Position numbers and translations under genes: made by a program. 64,000 nt of DNA from contig NZ_CP134062.1 of assembly GCF_031583025.1 (NCBI RefSeq), positions 6,297,234 to 6,361,233 on the forward strand. Reading direction: 5' to 3'. The notes under the pieces were generated by a model, which saw nothing but the letters and a program-made list of their open reading frames with translations, did not search any database and was not told where the DNA came from. Source of the stretch: Mycobacterium sp. Z3061. GTDB taxonomy: Bacteria > Actinomycetota > Actinomycetes > Mycobacteriales > Mycobacteriaceae. Positions 50,754 through 62,204 of this stretch are shown piece by piece (positions within the stretch are counted from its first letter, which is position 1; each line of letters opens with the position of its first letter).

Positions 50754-51053
50754 TCAGCCGACGTTCGCGGCGTTGGCAGCCTCGGTGGCTGCATAAGAAG
50801 CGGCATTCAGCCCCAGCATGGCGGCCATCTGGTCGTGGATAGCCGCAGCCTGGGCGCTGATGTCCTGGTAGAGCTTCGCGTGGGTGGCGAACTGCGAGGC
50901 GGTCAGCAACGACACCAGGTCTGAGGCCGCGGGGATGACACCGGTGGTCGGTGTCGCAGCGGCGGCGTTTCCGGCGGCCATCGCCGCGTTGATCGAGCGC
51001 AGTTCCCCCGAAGCCCCGGCCAGCGCGTCGGGCTCTGCGTAGACGAGCGACAT
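50754..51053 (-). CDS. PE family protein, PE32-like (copy 2)
   Basis: PE protein of 99 aa starting MSLVYAEPDAL at ATG 51053, with GGGAGGAA seven bases before. C-terminal ASYAATEAANAA provides the YxxxE secretion signal. Paralogue of the PE at 48685-48984. Confidence 0.93.
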   Translation of the reverse strand: MSLVYAEPDALAGASGELRSINAAMAAGNAAAATPTTGVIPAASDLVSLLTASQFATHAKLYQDISAQAAAIHDQMAAMLGLNAASYAATEAANAANVG

Positions 51054-51183
51054 GAAGGTTCCTCCCTGATTGCAATGTGCATCCACAGCGTTGCGCGCCC
51101 GATGACTTCGTCGTCATTGGACGCGTTAGCAGATCTGGACTCACGTTAAGCATCCGAATGGGACGACTACAGCCTTCGCAGGA

Positions 51184-51220
51184 CCTGTTCATTACCGGGT
51201 CAACAATTATTCATTTGCTA
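51184..51220 (-). promoter_or_regulatory. Conserved upstream element of PE/PPE pair, copy 2
   Basis: Matches 49137-49173 at 27 of 37 positions. It lies 131 bases upstream of the PE start, a similar distance as in copy 1. Confidence 0.4.
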
Positions 51221-51255
51221 ACCGATAAACCCAGGACGCAATCTATAAAGGTATG

Positions 51256-51280
51256 AATCATATGTGTTTCAAATATGATT
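51256..51280. repeat. Perfect inverted repeat in A+T-rich upstream DNA
   Basis: AATCATAT (51256-51263) and ATATGATT (51273-51280) are perfect 8-bp arms separated by nine bases. Possible operator for the PE/PPE pair; no known consensus recognised. Confidence 0.45.
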
Positions 51281-51775
51281 TGAATATTTTATGAAGTATT
51301 GAAATTTTCCTGCCGCGTTTGGAGCACTGCGGTATCGGCGCCTAGAATCCGGCCGTCCACGCTGATGGCAAGAAGACCCGCTTGACTTGCCAAAATCCTT
51401 GTGCGCCAACGTCAGCCCGGCGTTCAAACGCGAGTCGCCGGCCCACCGGTGTGATTGCGGTCTGGGCCGGCGGCGGGCATCCGCACTGCCGGATCACCGC
51501 TTCCGGTAGCAGAACGGAGGCGCCGGATGACGCACCGGTTCGGTAACAAAGAATGAGCGCCGGCTGGCGTTCTTTGCGTTGCAAAAATCCACAGCACGGG
51601 CGAATTGCAGATTTGGTGCGGATGACGTGGGTCACACCTGAGAAAGGTGCGCGTCAAGTGGTAAAACCGTATTTGCTGGGCACTTGAGCGACCGCGAGCG
51701 CCCACCCCGGAGCGCGCGACAGTGAACCAAAGGTTAACAACTGTCGTCGCGGCCTCGAAGGCTAAGGTGCCAGTC

Positions 51776-52507
51776 ATGCCGATCCCAAACCGCTTCCGAA
51801 GGTTGACGGCCGCGGCCGCCGCAGGCGTTGCTCTCCTGACCGTTTCGGCCTGCGACTCTCACAACGCGGCACCGTCCCCGTCGACCAACCCGCGTCAAGT
51901 GACCGTCGTCGGATCCGGGCAGGTTCAGGGCGTCCCGGACACCTTGACCGCGGACGTCGCCATCGAATTCACCGCGGCAGACGTCACGACGGCGATGAAC
52001 CAGACCAATGAGCGGCAGCAAGCCGTGATCAACGCGCTGGTAGGCGCCGGCCTGGACCGCAAGGACATCCGCACCACCAACGTCAGTCTGCAGCCGCAGT
52101 ACGCCAAGCCCGAGTCGGCCGGGACCGCCACCATCGCCGGCTACCGCGCCGACAACGCCATCGAGATCAAGATCCACCCGACGGACGCGGCGTCGAAGCT
52201 GCTGGCCCTGGTCGTCAGCACGGGTGGCGATGCCACCCGGATCAGCTCCGTCCACTACTCGATCGCCGACGACTCGCAGCTGGTCAAGGACGCGCGGGCG
52301 CGCGCCTTCGACGACGCGAAGAACCGCGCCCAGCAGTACGCCCAGCTCTCCGGCCTGAGCCTGAGCAAGGTGCTGTCCATCTCGGAAACTTCCGGTTCGG
52401 CGTACGCGCCCGGGCCACAACCGGCACCGCGCGAGTCGATGGCGCCGCTCGAACCCGGCCAGCAGACGGTCAGCTTCTCGGTGACCGCGGTGTGGGAGCT
52501 GAACTAG
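51776..52507 (+). CDS. lpqG: Lipoprotein LpqG (SIMPL/DUF541 domain)
   Basis: Secreted lipoprotein of 243 aa. ATG 51776 with AAGG eight bases before; the signal peptide ends in LTVSAC. The mature part is a SIMPL (DUF541) domain: VTVVGSGQVQGVPDTLTADVAI, later VSFSVTAVWELN. Members of this family are periplasmic and often envelope-stress related; the role in mycobacteria is unknown. Convergent with hpt, stops abutting. Matches Rv3623. Confidence 0.92.
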   Translation: MPIPNRFRRLTAAAAAGVALLTVSACDSHNAAPSPSTNPRQVTVVGSGQVQGVPDTLTADVAIEFTAADVTTAMNQTNERQQAVINALVGAGLDRKDIRTTNVSLQPQYAKPESAGTATIAGYRADNAIEIKIHPTDAASKLLALVVSTGGDATRISSVHYSIADDSQLVKDARARAFDDAKNRAQQYAQLSGLSLSKVLSISETSGSAYAPGPQPAPRESMAPLEPGQQTVSFSVTAVWELN

Positions 52508-53083
52508 TTACTGATAGACCCGCGGGTCCAGGGTCCCGATGTAGGACAGGTCGCGGTAGCGCTCGTCGTAGTCCAGGCCGTAGCCGACCACGAAATCGTT
52601 GGGAATGTCGAAGCCCACGTAGGTGATGTCGACGTTGGCGCCCACCGCTTCGGGCTTACGCAGCAGCGTGCACACCCGCAGCGAACGTGGATGACGGCTG
52701 GTCAGGTTGCGCAACAACCACGACAGGGTCAGCCCGGAGTCGACCACGTCTTCCACGATCAGCACGTCGCGGTCGTGAATATCGCGGTCGAGGTCCTTGA
52801 GAATGCGCACCACTCCCGACGATGACGTCGAAGAGCCGTAGGAACTCACCGCCATGAACTCGAACTGGGTGGGCAGTGGAATCGCGCGGGCCAGATCCGT
52901 CACGAAGAGCACGGCGCCCTTGAGAACGGTGATCAACAGCAGGTCCTGGCCGGTGGTGGCGGCCAGATCCCGGTAGTCCTCGCCGATCTGTTGACCGAGC
53001 TCGGTGATGCGGCCCTGAATCTGCTCCTGGGTGAGCAGCACCGACTTGATGTCCCCCGGGTACAGCTCCGCCGTCACGTGCAC
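52508..53083 (-). CDS. hpt: Hypoxanthine-guanine phosphoribosyltransferase
   Basis: Purine salvage enzyme of 191 aa. The PRPP motif [13 protein letters not shown] and the flexible-loop residues [11 protein letters not shown] are present. GTG 53083 gives [13 protein letters not shown]; a second GTG two codons on is possible, and the N-terminus is about ten residues shorter than I recall for Rv3624c. tilS lies 38 bases upstream. Confidence 0.94.
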   Translation of the reverse strand: MHVTAELYPGDIKSVLLTQEQIQGRITELGQQIGEDYRDLAATTGQDLLLITVLKGAVLFVTDLARAIPLPTQFEFMAVSSYGSSTSSSGVVRILKDLDRDIHDRDVLIVEDVVDSGLTLSWLLRNLTSRHPRSLRVCTLLRKPEAVGANVDITYVGFDIPNDFVVGYGLDYDERYRDLSYIGTLDPRVYQ

Positions 53084-53121
53084 AGCGTGCCACGCTTACC
53101 TGAGAAGAACCAACGTAGGCG

Positions 53122-54081
53122 TCAAATTGCCTGCTGGCGCAACGTAAGTACGCCGTCGTGACGGCCTGCGAACAGACGCTGACCGCGCAGCTTGGACCCC
53201 ACCGCCACTCCGCCCTGGCCGCGCCACGCGGTGACCAGTGTGTCCACCCCGCGGATCTGCTTGTCGGTCAATCCGATCGCACCGCCGGCCAGCAGCCAGC
53301 CTCGGATCACCCGTCGGCGCACCGGCGCGGGCAGCGCGGCCAGGGCCGCGGTGTCCAACCCGGCGCCGGTCGTGACGGTAGGCAGCGCGTCGGCGGCGAT
53401 CGCGTCGATCAGGTCGGTGTCCTCACGCAACGCCGTCGCCGTGCGGGCCAGCGCCTCGGCGACACCGCCGCCCAGCACGTCCTCCAGCAAGGGCAGCACC
53501 TCACCGCGCAGCCTGGCCCGGGTGAACCGGCGATCCACGTTGTGGGGATCCTGCCAGGGGGTCAGGCCGAGTTCGGTGCAGGCGTCGTGAGTCACCGCCC
53601 GTCGCACGCTCAGCAGCGGCCGGCACCAGGGCGGATCGTGTGGACGCATGCCGGCGATGGATCGCGCACCCGAACCGCGGCCGAGCCCCAGCAACACCGT
53701 CTCGGCCTGATCGTCGAGCGTGTGAGCCAGCAGCACCGGCCCGTCCCGGTGAGACTCCAGCGCGGCATAGCGGGCGGCGCGGGCGGCGGCTTCGGGGCCG
53801 CCATCGCCGGCCACCTCGACCCGCAGCACCTCCGCCGACCGACAGCCCAGCGAAACAGCTTGCGCCCGTGCGGTTTCGGCAACGCGGGCGGAATCCTCCT
53901 GCAAGCCGTGGTCGACGATCAGGGCGGTCGTGGGCCGCAGTGCGGCGGCAACGGCGGTCAACGCCAATGAATCCGGGCCGCCCGAGAGCGCCACACACCA
54001 GCTATCGGTGCCGCCGAGCTGGTTCTGCGCGAATTCGCTTACCGCCCTGCGCAGTTGGGCTACAGCACCCGGTCGATCCAT
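53122..54081 (-). CDS. tilS: tRNA(Ile)-lysidine synthase TilS
   Basis: Enzyme of 319 aa that converts C34 of the AUA-reading tRNA-Ile to lysidine. The PP-loop ATPase motif SGGPDSLAL (about residues 34-42) and the HTLDDQAETVLLGL motif are intact. It overlaps the metalloprotease gene by 22 bases. Matches Rv3625c. tilS next to hpt is widespread in bacteria. Confidence 0.94.
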   Translation of the reverse strand: MDRPGAVAQLRRAVSEFAQNQLGGTDSWCVALSGGPDSLALTAVAAALRPTTALIVDHGLQEDSARVAETARAQAVSLGCRSAEVLRVEVAGDGGPEAAARAARYAALESHRDGPVLLAHTLDDQAETVLLGLGRGSGARSIAGMRPHDPPWCRPLLSVRRAVTHDACTELGLTPWQDPHNVDRRFTRARLRGEVLPLLEDVLGGGVAEALARTATALREDTDLIDAIAADALPTVTTGAGLDTAALAALPAPVRRRVIRGWLLAGGAIGLTDKQIRGVDTLVTAWRGQGGVAVGSKLRGQRLFAGRHDGVLTLRQQAI

Positions 54082-55112
54082 CGCTGCGGGTGCTCGATCT
54101 CGCTAGGCTTGGGCAACGTCTCGGGACCCGTCCAAATCGCGTTGAACCGCTTCATCCCGACCCGGTCCACCACGTGGTCGACGAACGCCTTGCCGCGGGT
54201 GTACTGACTGAGTTTGGCCTCGAAGCCCAGCAGTGCACGCACCAGCCGCTGCAACGGCGGCTGCTTGCGCAGGCGGCGTTCGTCGAATTTGCGGCGGATC
54301 GCGGCGACCGACGGCACCACCACCGGCCCGACCGCGTCCATGACGTGCTCGGCGTGCCCTTCCAGCAAGGTTCCCAGGACCAGGAGTTGGTCCAGCGCCT
54401 GCCGTTGCGGCTCGGACTGAACCGCGCGCACCAGGCCCAGGATCCCCTCGGGGTGGGCCTCGTCGCGTCCCCGATTGCGGACGAACTCCGCGAGCCGGCC
54501 GGCCACCTCGCGGAGGTCTTCGGTCGGCTCCTGGGTCAGCAGGCTCAACGAGCTCGACATGTGCCCGGCGATCCACGGGTTGGCGGTGAACTGCACGCGG
54601 TGGGTCACTTCATGCAGGCACACCCACAGCCGGAAATCGGAGGGGTCCACCTTCAATTGGCGTTCCACGCCGATGACGTTGGGATACACCAGGAGCAGGG
54701 TGCCGGAGTCGGGACTGGTGAACGGGTCGTACTGCCCGAGGATGCCGGAGGAGACGAACGCCAGCACGGCACCCGTCTGGGCGCCGGTCAGCCGGCCGGT
54801 GACGAAACTGTGCGGCTTCTCGGCGCCGTTGGTCATGGCACGCATCGACTCGGCGGCCGCCCGTATCCATTCCCGCCGGTCCACGATGCGGGCCGGCGGC
54901 ACCGTGTCCGCGGTGATCAGACCGGTGACTTCGCGAACCGGCGGCTCGGCCTGCTCGGCCGCCCGGCTCAACTCCTCCATCACCTGTCGACGCGTGTAAT
55001 CAGAGGTGACCGGACCCCCGCGGGCCAGCTTCTCCCCCACCGTGGCGGCGAACCCCCAGTCGACGGCGTTGCCCATCGAAAGGCCGGACGACCGGGACGT
55101 CGAAGGGCTCAT
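54060..55112 (-). CDS. Zinc-dependent metalloprotease-like protein, DUF2342 (Rv3626c-like)
   Basis: Protein of 350 aa, the length of Rv3626c with ATG 55112 (MSPSTSRSSGL), which overlaps the upstream stop as ATGA. It has the zinc motif HEVTH (LHEVTHRVQF) and a downstream Glu-rich EGHAEHVMDAVG typical of the DUF2342 group. No signal peptide. Substrate unknown; some relatives are linked to F420 genes. Confidence 0.88.
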   Translation of the reverse strand: MSPSTSRSSGLSMGNAVDWGFAATVGEKLARGGPVTSDYTRRQVMEELSRAAEQAEPPVREVTGLITADTVPPARIVDRREWIRAAAESMRAMTNGAEKPHSFVTGRLTGAQTGAVLAFVSSGILGQYDPFTSPDSGTLLLVYPNVIGVERQLKVDPSDFRLWVCLHEVTHRVQFTANPWIAGHMSSSLSLLTQEPTEDLREVAGRLAEFVRNRGRDEAHPEGILGLVRAVQSEPQRQALDQLLVLGTLLEGHAEHVMDAVGPVVVPSVAAIRRKFDERRLRKQPPLQRLVRALLGFEAKLSQYTRGKAFVDHVVDRVGMKRFNAIWTGPETLPKPSEIEHPQRWIDRVL

Positions 55113-56497
55113 GTCGTGCACCCGCAGAACCACAGCTTGGTGGCCAGCGCGTCCATCGCGTTGCGGCCGTTGGGTCCGGCGTCGTTGGAGATGAAGGCGA
55201 AGGTCAGGACCCGTCCGCTGGCATCGTTGAGCAACCCGACCAGCGAGTTCACCGCCGTCAGTGAGCCGGTCTTGGCGCGCAGCCAACCGGCCGGGCCCAT
55301 GGTGGTGGAGCGGTCCAAAAAGCGTTCGCCGAGGGTGCCGCTGCCGCCCGCGATCGGCAAGAGATCCAGTAGCGCCCGCAACGACGGCTGATCGGGTCCC
55401 GCCGCGGCCTGCATCACCCCATCCAGCGTCCGGGCCGTCAGACGGTCGTTCACCGACAGCCCGCTGGAGTCGACCAGCGCGGCTCCGCCGGTGTCGACAT
55501 GGGCGGTGTTGAGCCTGCTGGTGACGGCGTCGACCGCGCCGGTGAAGCTCTGCGGCCGGTTGATGGCGGCGGCCACCTCACGGCCGATGCACTCAGCCAT
55601 CACGTTGTCCGAGGCGTTCATCATCTGCGAAAGCCGCTGGATCAGCGGCGCCGACTGCACCACCGCCAGTTGCCGGGCCCCGGCGGGCGCGCTGGCGACG
55701 GTCACCGCCGCCGGGTCCAGACCCAGGGCGATCGCCAGCTGGCGTCCGGCGTCCAGCGCCGGGGTCTTGGAACGTCTCGAGTTGACGGTGGTCGGCTGGA
55801 TCCGCCCGGCGTCGATCATTGCGGACTCGATCGGCGCCACGTCACCGTTGTCGATGTCGGCCGGGTCCCAGCCGGGCGCCAACCCGGGACCGCTGAACGC
55901 CGAGGTGTCGACCTGCACGGCCGTCGGGGTCATGCCGCTGCGGTGCACTTGTTCAACCAAGTCACTGATCCGCGCCGCACCCCGGTACCAGGTCTCGACA
56001 CCGGGCGGCGCCGCCGACAACGTCGGATCCCCGGCGCCGACCAGCACCACCGGACCCTGGGCGGCCTGACCCGCCGCCACCACCCGGGTGCTGATCCGGG
56101 CCTGCCGGTCCAGGGTGAGCAGGGCCGCCGCCGCGGTCAGCACCTTGTTCGTCGACGCCGGCACCATCGGCAGGTCGTCGAGTTGCCGCCACAGTTCCTT
56201 GCCGGTCATCGCGTCGGTGATCCGGCCACCCAGCCGGCCCAGATTCGGGTCGGCGACGACGGCAGCCAGCGCCGCCGCCACCCCTGCGGCGCTGGGCGCG
56301 GGCGCATTGTCGGCGACCGGAGTCACCCCCGCCTTGACCGTCGGCGGCCGCGGCGGCGGAACCGGGGACCGCGCCCCGGCGACGCCGTGCCCGCCGGTGG
56401 TGAACAGCACGGCGGCCGCTACGACGGCAGCGACGAACGCGAGCACCACCAGCCCGACCAGCAGGTGGGTGGACTTGCGCCAGCGTTTGGGACCCAT
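55109..56497 (-). CDS. dacB: D-alanyl-D-alanine carboxypeptidase, PBP4/DacB family
   Basis: Envelope enzyme of 462 aa that trims or cleaves peptidoglycan peptides. One N-terminal membrane helix (about 11-33) anchors it, then a Pro-rich linker. The penicillin-binding motifs are all present: STNK (SxxK, in VPASTNKVL), SDN (NASDNVMAE) and KTG (RAKTGSLTA). Matches Rv3627c. Diverges from ppa. Confidence 0.93.
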   Translation of the reverse strand: MGPKRWRKSTHLLVGLVVLAFVAAVVAAAVLFTTGGHGVAGARSPVPPPRPPTVKAGVTPVADNAPAPSAAGVAAALAAVVADPNLGRLGGRITDAMTGKELWRQLDDLPMVPASTNKVLTAAAALLTLDRQARISTRVVAAGQAAQGPVVLVGAGDPTLSAAPPGVETWYRGAARISDLVEQVHRSGMTPTAVQVDTSAFSGPGLAPGWDPADIDNGDVAPIESAMIDAGRIQPTTVNSRRSKTPALDAGRQLAIALGLDPAAVTVASAPAGARQLAVVQSAPLIQRLSQMMNASDNVMAECIGREVAAAINRPQSFTGAVDAVTSRLNTAHVDTGGAALVDSSGLSVNDRLTARTLDGVMQAAAGPDQPSLRALLDLLPIAGGSGTLGERFLDRSTTMGPAGWLRAKTGSLTAVNSLVGLLNDASGRVLTFAFISNDAGPNGRNAMDALATKLWFCGCTT

Positions 56498-56576
56498 GTA
56501 GATCGCTGCACTCCTGTCTTTTCGTGTCCCATTCTGCCGAATCGGCCGCCAGGCAGTACCGCGGCACCTGCTCGAC

Positions 56577-56582
56577 TACTGT
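56577..56582 (+). promoter_or_regulatory. -10 element of a leaderless ppa promoter
   Basis: TACTGT (TANNNT) ends six bases before the GTG at 56589. No ribosome site is visible. Confidence 0.5.
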
Positions 56583-56588
56583 GTACCC

Positions 56589-57077
56589 GTGCAATTCGAC
56601 GTGACCATCGAAATTCCCAAGGGTCAGCGCAATAAGTACGAGATCGACCACGAGACCGGTCGCGTGCGCTTGGACCGCTACCTCCACACCCCGATGGCCT
56701 ACCCGGCCGATTACGGCTTCATCGAGGACACCCTCGGTGAGGACGGGGACCCGCTGGACGCACTGGTGCTGCTGCCCCAGCCGGTGTTCCCGGGGGTGCT
56801 GATCGAGGTGCGGCCGGTGGCGATGTTCCGCATGGTCGACGAGAAAGGCGGCGACGACAAGGTGTTGTGCGTGCCGGCCGGTGACCACCGGTGGGACCAC
56901 GTCCAGGACATCGACGACGTCCCCCCGTACGAGCTGAACGACATCAAGCACTTCTTCGAGCACTACAAGGACAACGAGCCGGGCAAGTTCGTGAAGGCGG
57001 CCGACTGGGTCGGCCGGGCCGAGGCCGAGGCCGAGGTTCAGCGTTCGATAGAGCGATTCCAGGCCGAAGGGCACTGA
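56589..57077 (+). CDS. ppa: Inorganic pyrophosphatase
   Basis: Family I enzyme of 162 aa that hydrolyses pyrophosphate and so pulls biosynthetic reactions forward. The signature [10 protein letters not shown] (D-x-D-P-x-D metal site) and the N-terminal basic KGQRNKYE are intact. Matches Rv3628. In M. tuberculosis an extra gene, Rv3629c, separates it from the next gene; here the gap is 26 bases. Confidence 0.97.
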   Translation: MQFDVTIEIPKGQRNKYEIDHETGRVRLDRYLHTPMAYPADYGFIEDTLGEDGDPLDALVLLPQPVFPGVLIEVRPVAMFRMVDEKGGDDKVLCVPAGDHRWDHVQDIDDVPPYELNDIKHFFEHYKDNEPGKFVKAADWVGRAEAEAEVQRSIERFQAEGH

Positions 57078-57090
57078 AGCTTCCGTCCGA

Positions 57091-57096
57091 TAGTGT
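57091..57096 (+). promoter_or_regulatory. -10 element of a leaderless promoter for the flippase-like gene
   Basis: TAGTGT (TANNNT) ends seven bases before the GTG at 57104. Confidence 0.4.
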
Positions 57097-57103
57097 CGCC
57101 ACG

Positions 57104-58381
57104 GTGACGGACGGCGCGGGCACCCCGGGAGCCACGGGAGCCACCGGAGCCTCGGTGGGACCGATCGCGCGCGGCAGTGTCGCACGGGTCGGCACCGCGA
57201 CGGCGGTGACCGCGCTGTGCGGCTACGCGGTGATCTACCTCGCCGCGCGCGACCTCGCGCCGAGCGGCTTCTCCATCTTCGGCGTCTTCTGGGGCGCGTT
57301 CGGGCTGGTCACCGGGGCCGCTAACGGCCTGCTGCAGGAAACGACCCGGGAAGTCCGCGCTATGCAGTATCTGGACGTGCTCCCGGACGGCGCCCGCACC
57401 CATCCGCTGCGGGTCGCCGGCCTGGTCGGGCTGGCCTCGGCCGCCGTGATCGCGGCCAGCGCAGTGCTGTGGAGCGGCCGGGTCTTCGTCGAGGACCGCT
57501 GGTTGTCGGTCGCGCTGCTCAGCGTCGGTCTGGCGGGGTTCTGTCTGCACGCGACGCTGCTCGGCACGCTGGCCGGCGTCAACCGGTGGGGCCAGTACGG
57601 CGCCTTGATGGTGACCGACGCCGTCATCCGGGTGGCGGTCGCGACGGCGACCTTCGTACTCGGCTGGGGCCTGGTCGGGTTTCTGTGGGCGACGGTTGCC
57701 GGCTCGGTGGCCTGGCTGATCATCCTGGTGTCCTCGCCCGCGGCACGGACAGCAGCGCGCGTGCTGACGCCCGGCAGCACCGCGACGTTTCTGCGTGGTG
57801 CGGCCCACTCGATCACCGCGGCGGGGGCCAGCGCCATCCTGGTCATGGGGTTTCCGGTGCTACTCAAGCTGACGTCGACCGAGCTGGGCGCCCAGGGCGG
57901 CGTCGTGATCCTGGCGGTGACGCTGACCCGGGCGCCCCTATTGGTCCCGCTGACGGCAATGCAGGGCAACCTGATCGCGCATTTCGTCGACGAGCGCAGC
58001 CACCGGTTGCGGGCCCTGATCTCACCCGCCCTGCTCATCGCCGGCATCGGCGGGATGGGAGTGCTGCTCGCCGGCCTGATCGGTCCGTGGTTGTTGCGCT
58101 TCGCGTTCGGCGCGCAGTATCAGGCCAGTAGCGCGCTGCTGGCCTGGTTGACGGCCGCCGCGGTGGCGATCGCACTACTGACGCTCACCGGTGCGGCGTC
58201 GGTGGCCGCCGCGCTGCACCGGGCGTACTCGCTGGGGTGGGTCAGCGCCACGGTGGCCTCCGGGCTGCTGCTGGCGCTGCCGATCGCACTGGAGACGCGC
58301 ACCGTCATCGGTTTGCTGTGCGGTCCCATGGTGGGAATCGCCGTCCATCTGATCGCGCTCGGGCGCGGCGAACGCGTGTAA
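57104..58381 (+). CDS. Polysaccharide flippase-like membrane protein (Rv3630-like)
   Basis: Polytopic protein of 425 aa with about twelve hydrophobic segments, MOP/PST flippase-like. GTG 57104 is used; the long upstream reading lies over ppa in another frame. It precedes ppgS by 13 bases, so it may move a polyprenyl-linked sugar across the membrane for that pathway (inference). Matches Rv3630. Confidence 0.82.
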   Translation: MTDGAGTPGATGATGASVGPIARGSVARVGTATAVTALCGYAVIYLAARDLAPSGFSIFGVFWGAFGLVTGAANGLLQETTREVRAMQYLDVLPDGARTHPLRVAGLVGLASAAVIAASAVLWSGRVFVEDRWLSVALLSVGLAGFCLHATLLGTLAGVNRWGQYGALMVTDAVIRVAVATATFVLGWGLVGFLWATVAGSVAWLIILVSSPAARTAARVLTPGSTATFLRGAAHSITAAGASAILVMGFPVLLKLTSTELGAQGGVVILAVTLTRAPLLVPLTAMQGNLIAHFVDERSHRLRALISPALLIAGIGGMGVLLAGLIGPWLLRFAFGAQYQASSALLAWLTAAAVAIALLTLTGAASVAAALHRAYSLGWVSATVASGLLLALPIALETRTVIGLLCGPMVGIAVHLIALGRGERV

Positions 58382-58394
58382 TTTTGGCCTTGAA

Positions 58395-59092
58395 ATGGCC
58401 CCGAAAATGGATTACTCCGACGCCTGGATCATCGTCCCCGCCTTCAACGAAGCCGTCGTCATCGGCGAGGTTGTCGCCGAACTGCGCACCGCCTTCGACC
58501 ACGTCGTGTGCGTGGACGACGGCAGCGCGGACGGCACCGGCGAGATCGCGCGGCAGGCCGGTGCGGTGTTGGTGCGTCATCCCATCAATCTGGGCCAGGG
58601 GGCGGCGATCCAGACCGGCGTCGAGTACGCCCGGATCCAGTCCGGCGCCAGGGTGTTCGCCACGTTCGACGCCGACGGCCAGCACCGCGTCAAGGACGTG
58701 GTCAGGATGATCGACCGGCTGAACCAGGGCGACGTCGACATCGTGATCGGCACCCGATTCGGCGGGCAGGTCGCCAACCGGCCGCCATTGCTCAAGCGGA
58801 TGGTGTTGCAGACGGCCGCGCGGTTGAGCCGCCGGGGCCGCCGGCTCGGTCTCACCGACACCAACAACGGCCTGCGGGTGTTCAACAAGACCGTCGCCGA
58901 CGGGATGAACATCACCATGAGCGGAATGAGCCACGCTACCGAGATCGTCATGATGATCGCCGAAAACCATTGGCGGGTGGCCGAAGTGCCGGTCGAGGTG
59001 CTCTACACCGAATACTCCAAGTCGAAGGGGCAGCCGTTGCTCAACGGCGTCAACATCATCTTCGATGGATTCCTGCGAGGGAGAATGCGGCG

Positions 59093-59096
<4 letters not shown>
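58395..59096 (+). CDS. ppgS: Polyprenyl-phosphate glycosyltransferase (PpgS-like, GT2)
   Basis: GT-A glycosyltransferase of 233 aa. Nucleotide-sugar motifs are VVCVDDGSADGT and the DxD in FDADGQH; there is no C-terminal membrane anchor. By position it is Rv3631, reported to make polyprenyl-phospho-N-acetylgalactosamine, which supplies the galactosamine on arabinogalactan. Its stop overlaps the start of its small membrane partner by four bases. Confidence 0.9.
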
Positions 59097-62131
<3,035 letters not shown>

Positions 62132-62166
62132 GCGGCGGGATGAAACGTTCTGACCCGCGCAGCCGA

Positions 62167-62172
62167 TACGCT
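62167..62172 (+). promoter_or_regulatory. Possible -10 element of the PE_PGRS gene
   Basis: TACGCT (TANNNT), 32 bases before the TTG start at 62205, leaving room for a leader with a ribosome site. Confidence 0.35.
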
Positions 62173-62204
62173 GATTGTCGATCAGTCCGAGCGGGAGGGC
62201 AGCG

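Larger units (their letters stand above)
51054..51775. other. A+T-rich intergenic region upstream of the right PE/PPE pair
   Basis: This 722-nt gap has no gene I can support. About 51190-51310 is strikingly A+T-rich for this genome and probably holds the PE/PPE promoter and Lsr2 binding sites. It contains the conserved element (51184-51220), an inverted repeat (51256-51280) and a GC hairpin at 51548-51575. A small leftward frame (51342-51635) is not convincing. Confidence 0.6.

Noticed and set aside
47438-51053. A complete ESX locus around the PE/PPE pairs
   Set aside because: No esx-type WxG100 genes, eccC, eccD or mycP are present; only PE and PPE genes are seen.
51342-51635. 97-codon minus-strand frame in the gap before lpqG
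   Set aside because: No ribosome site, no recognisable motif, and odd composition; probably random.
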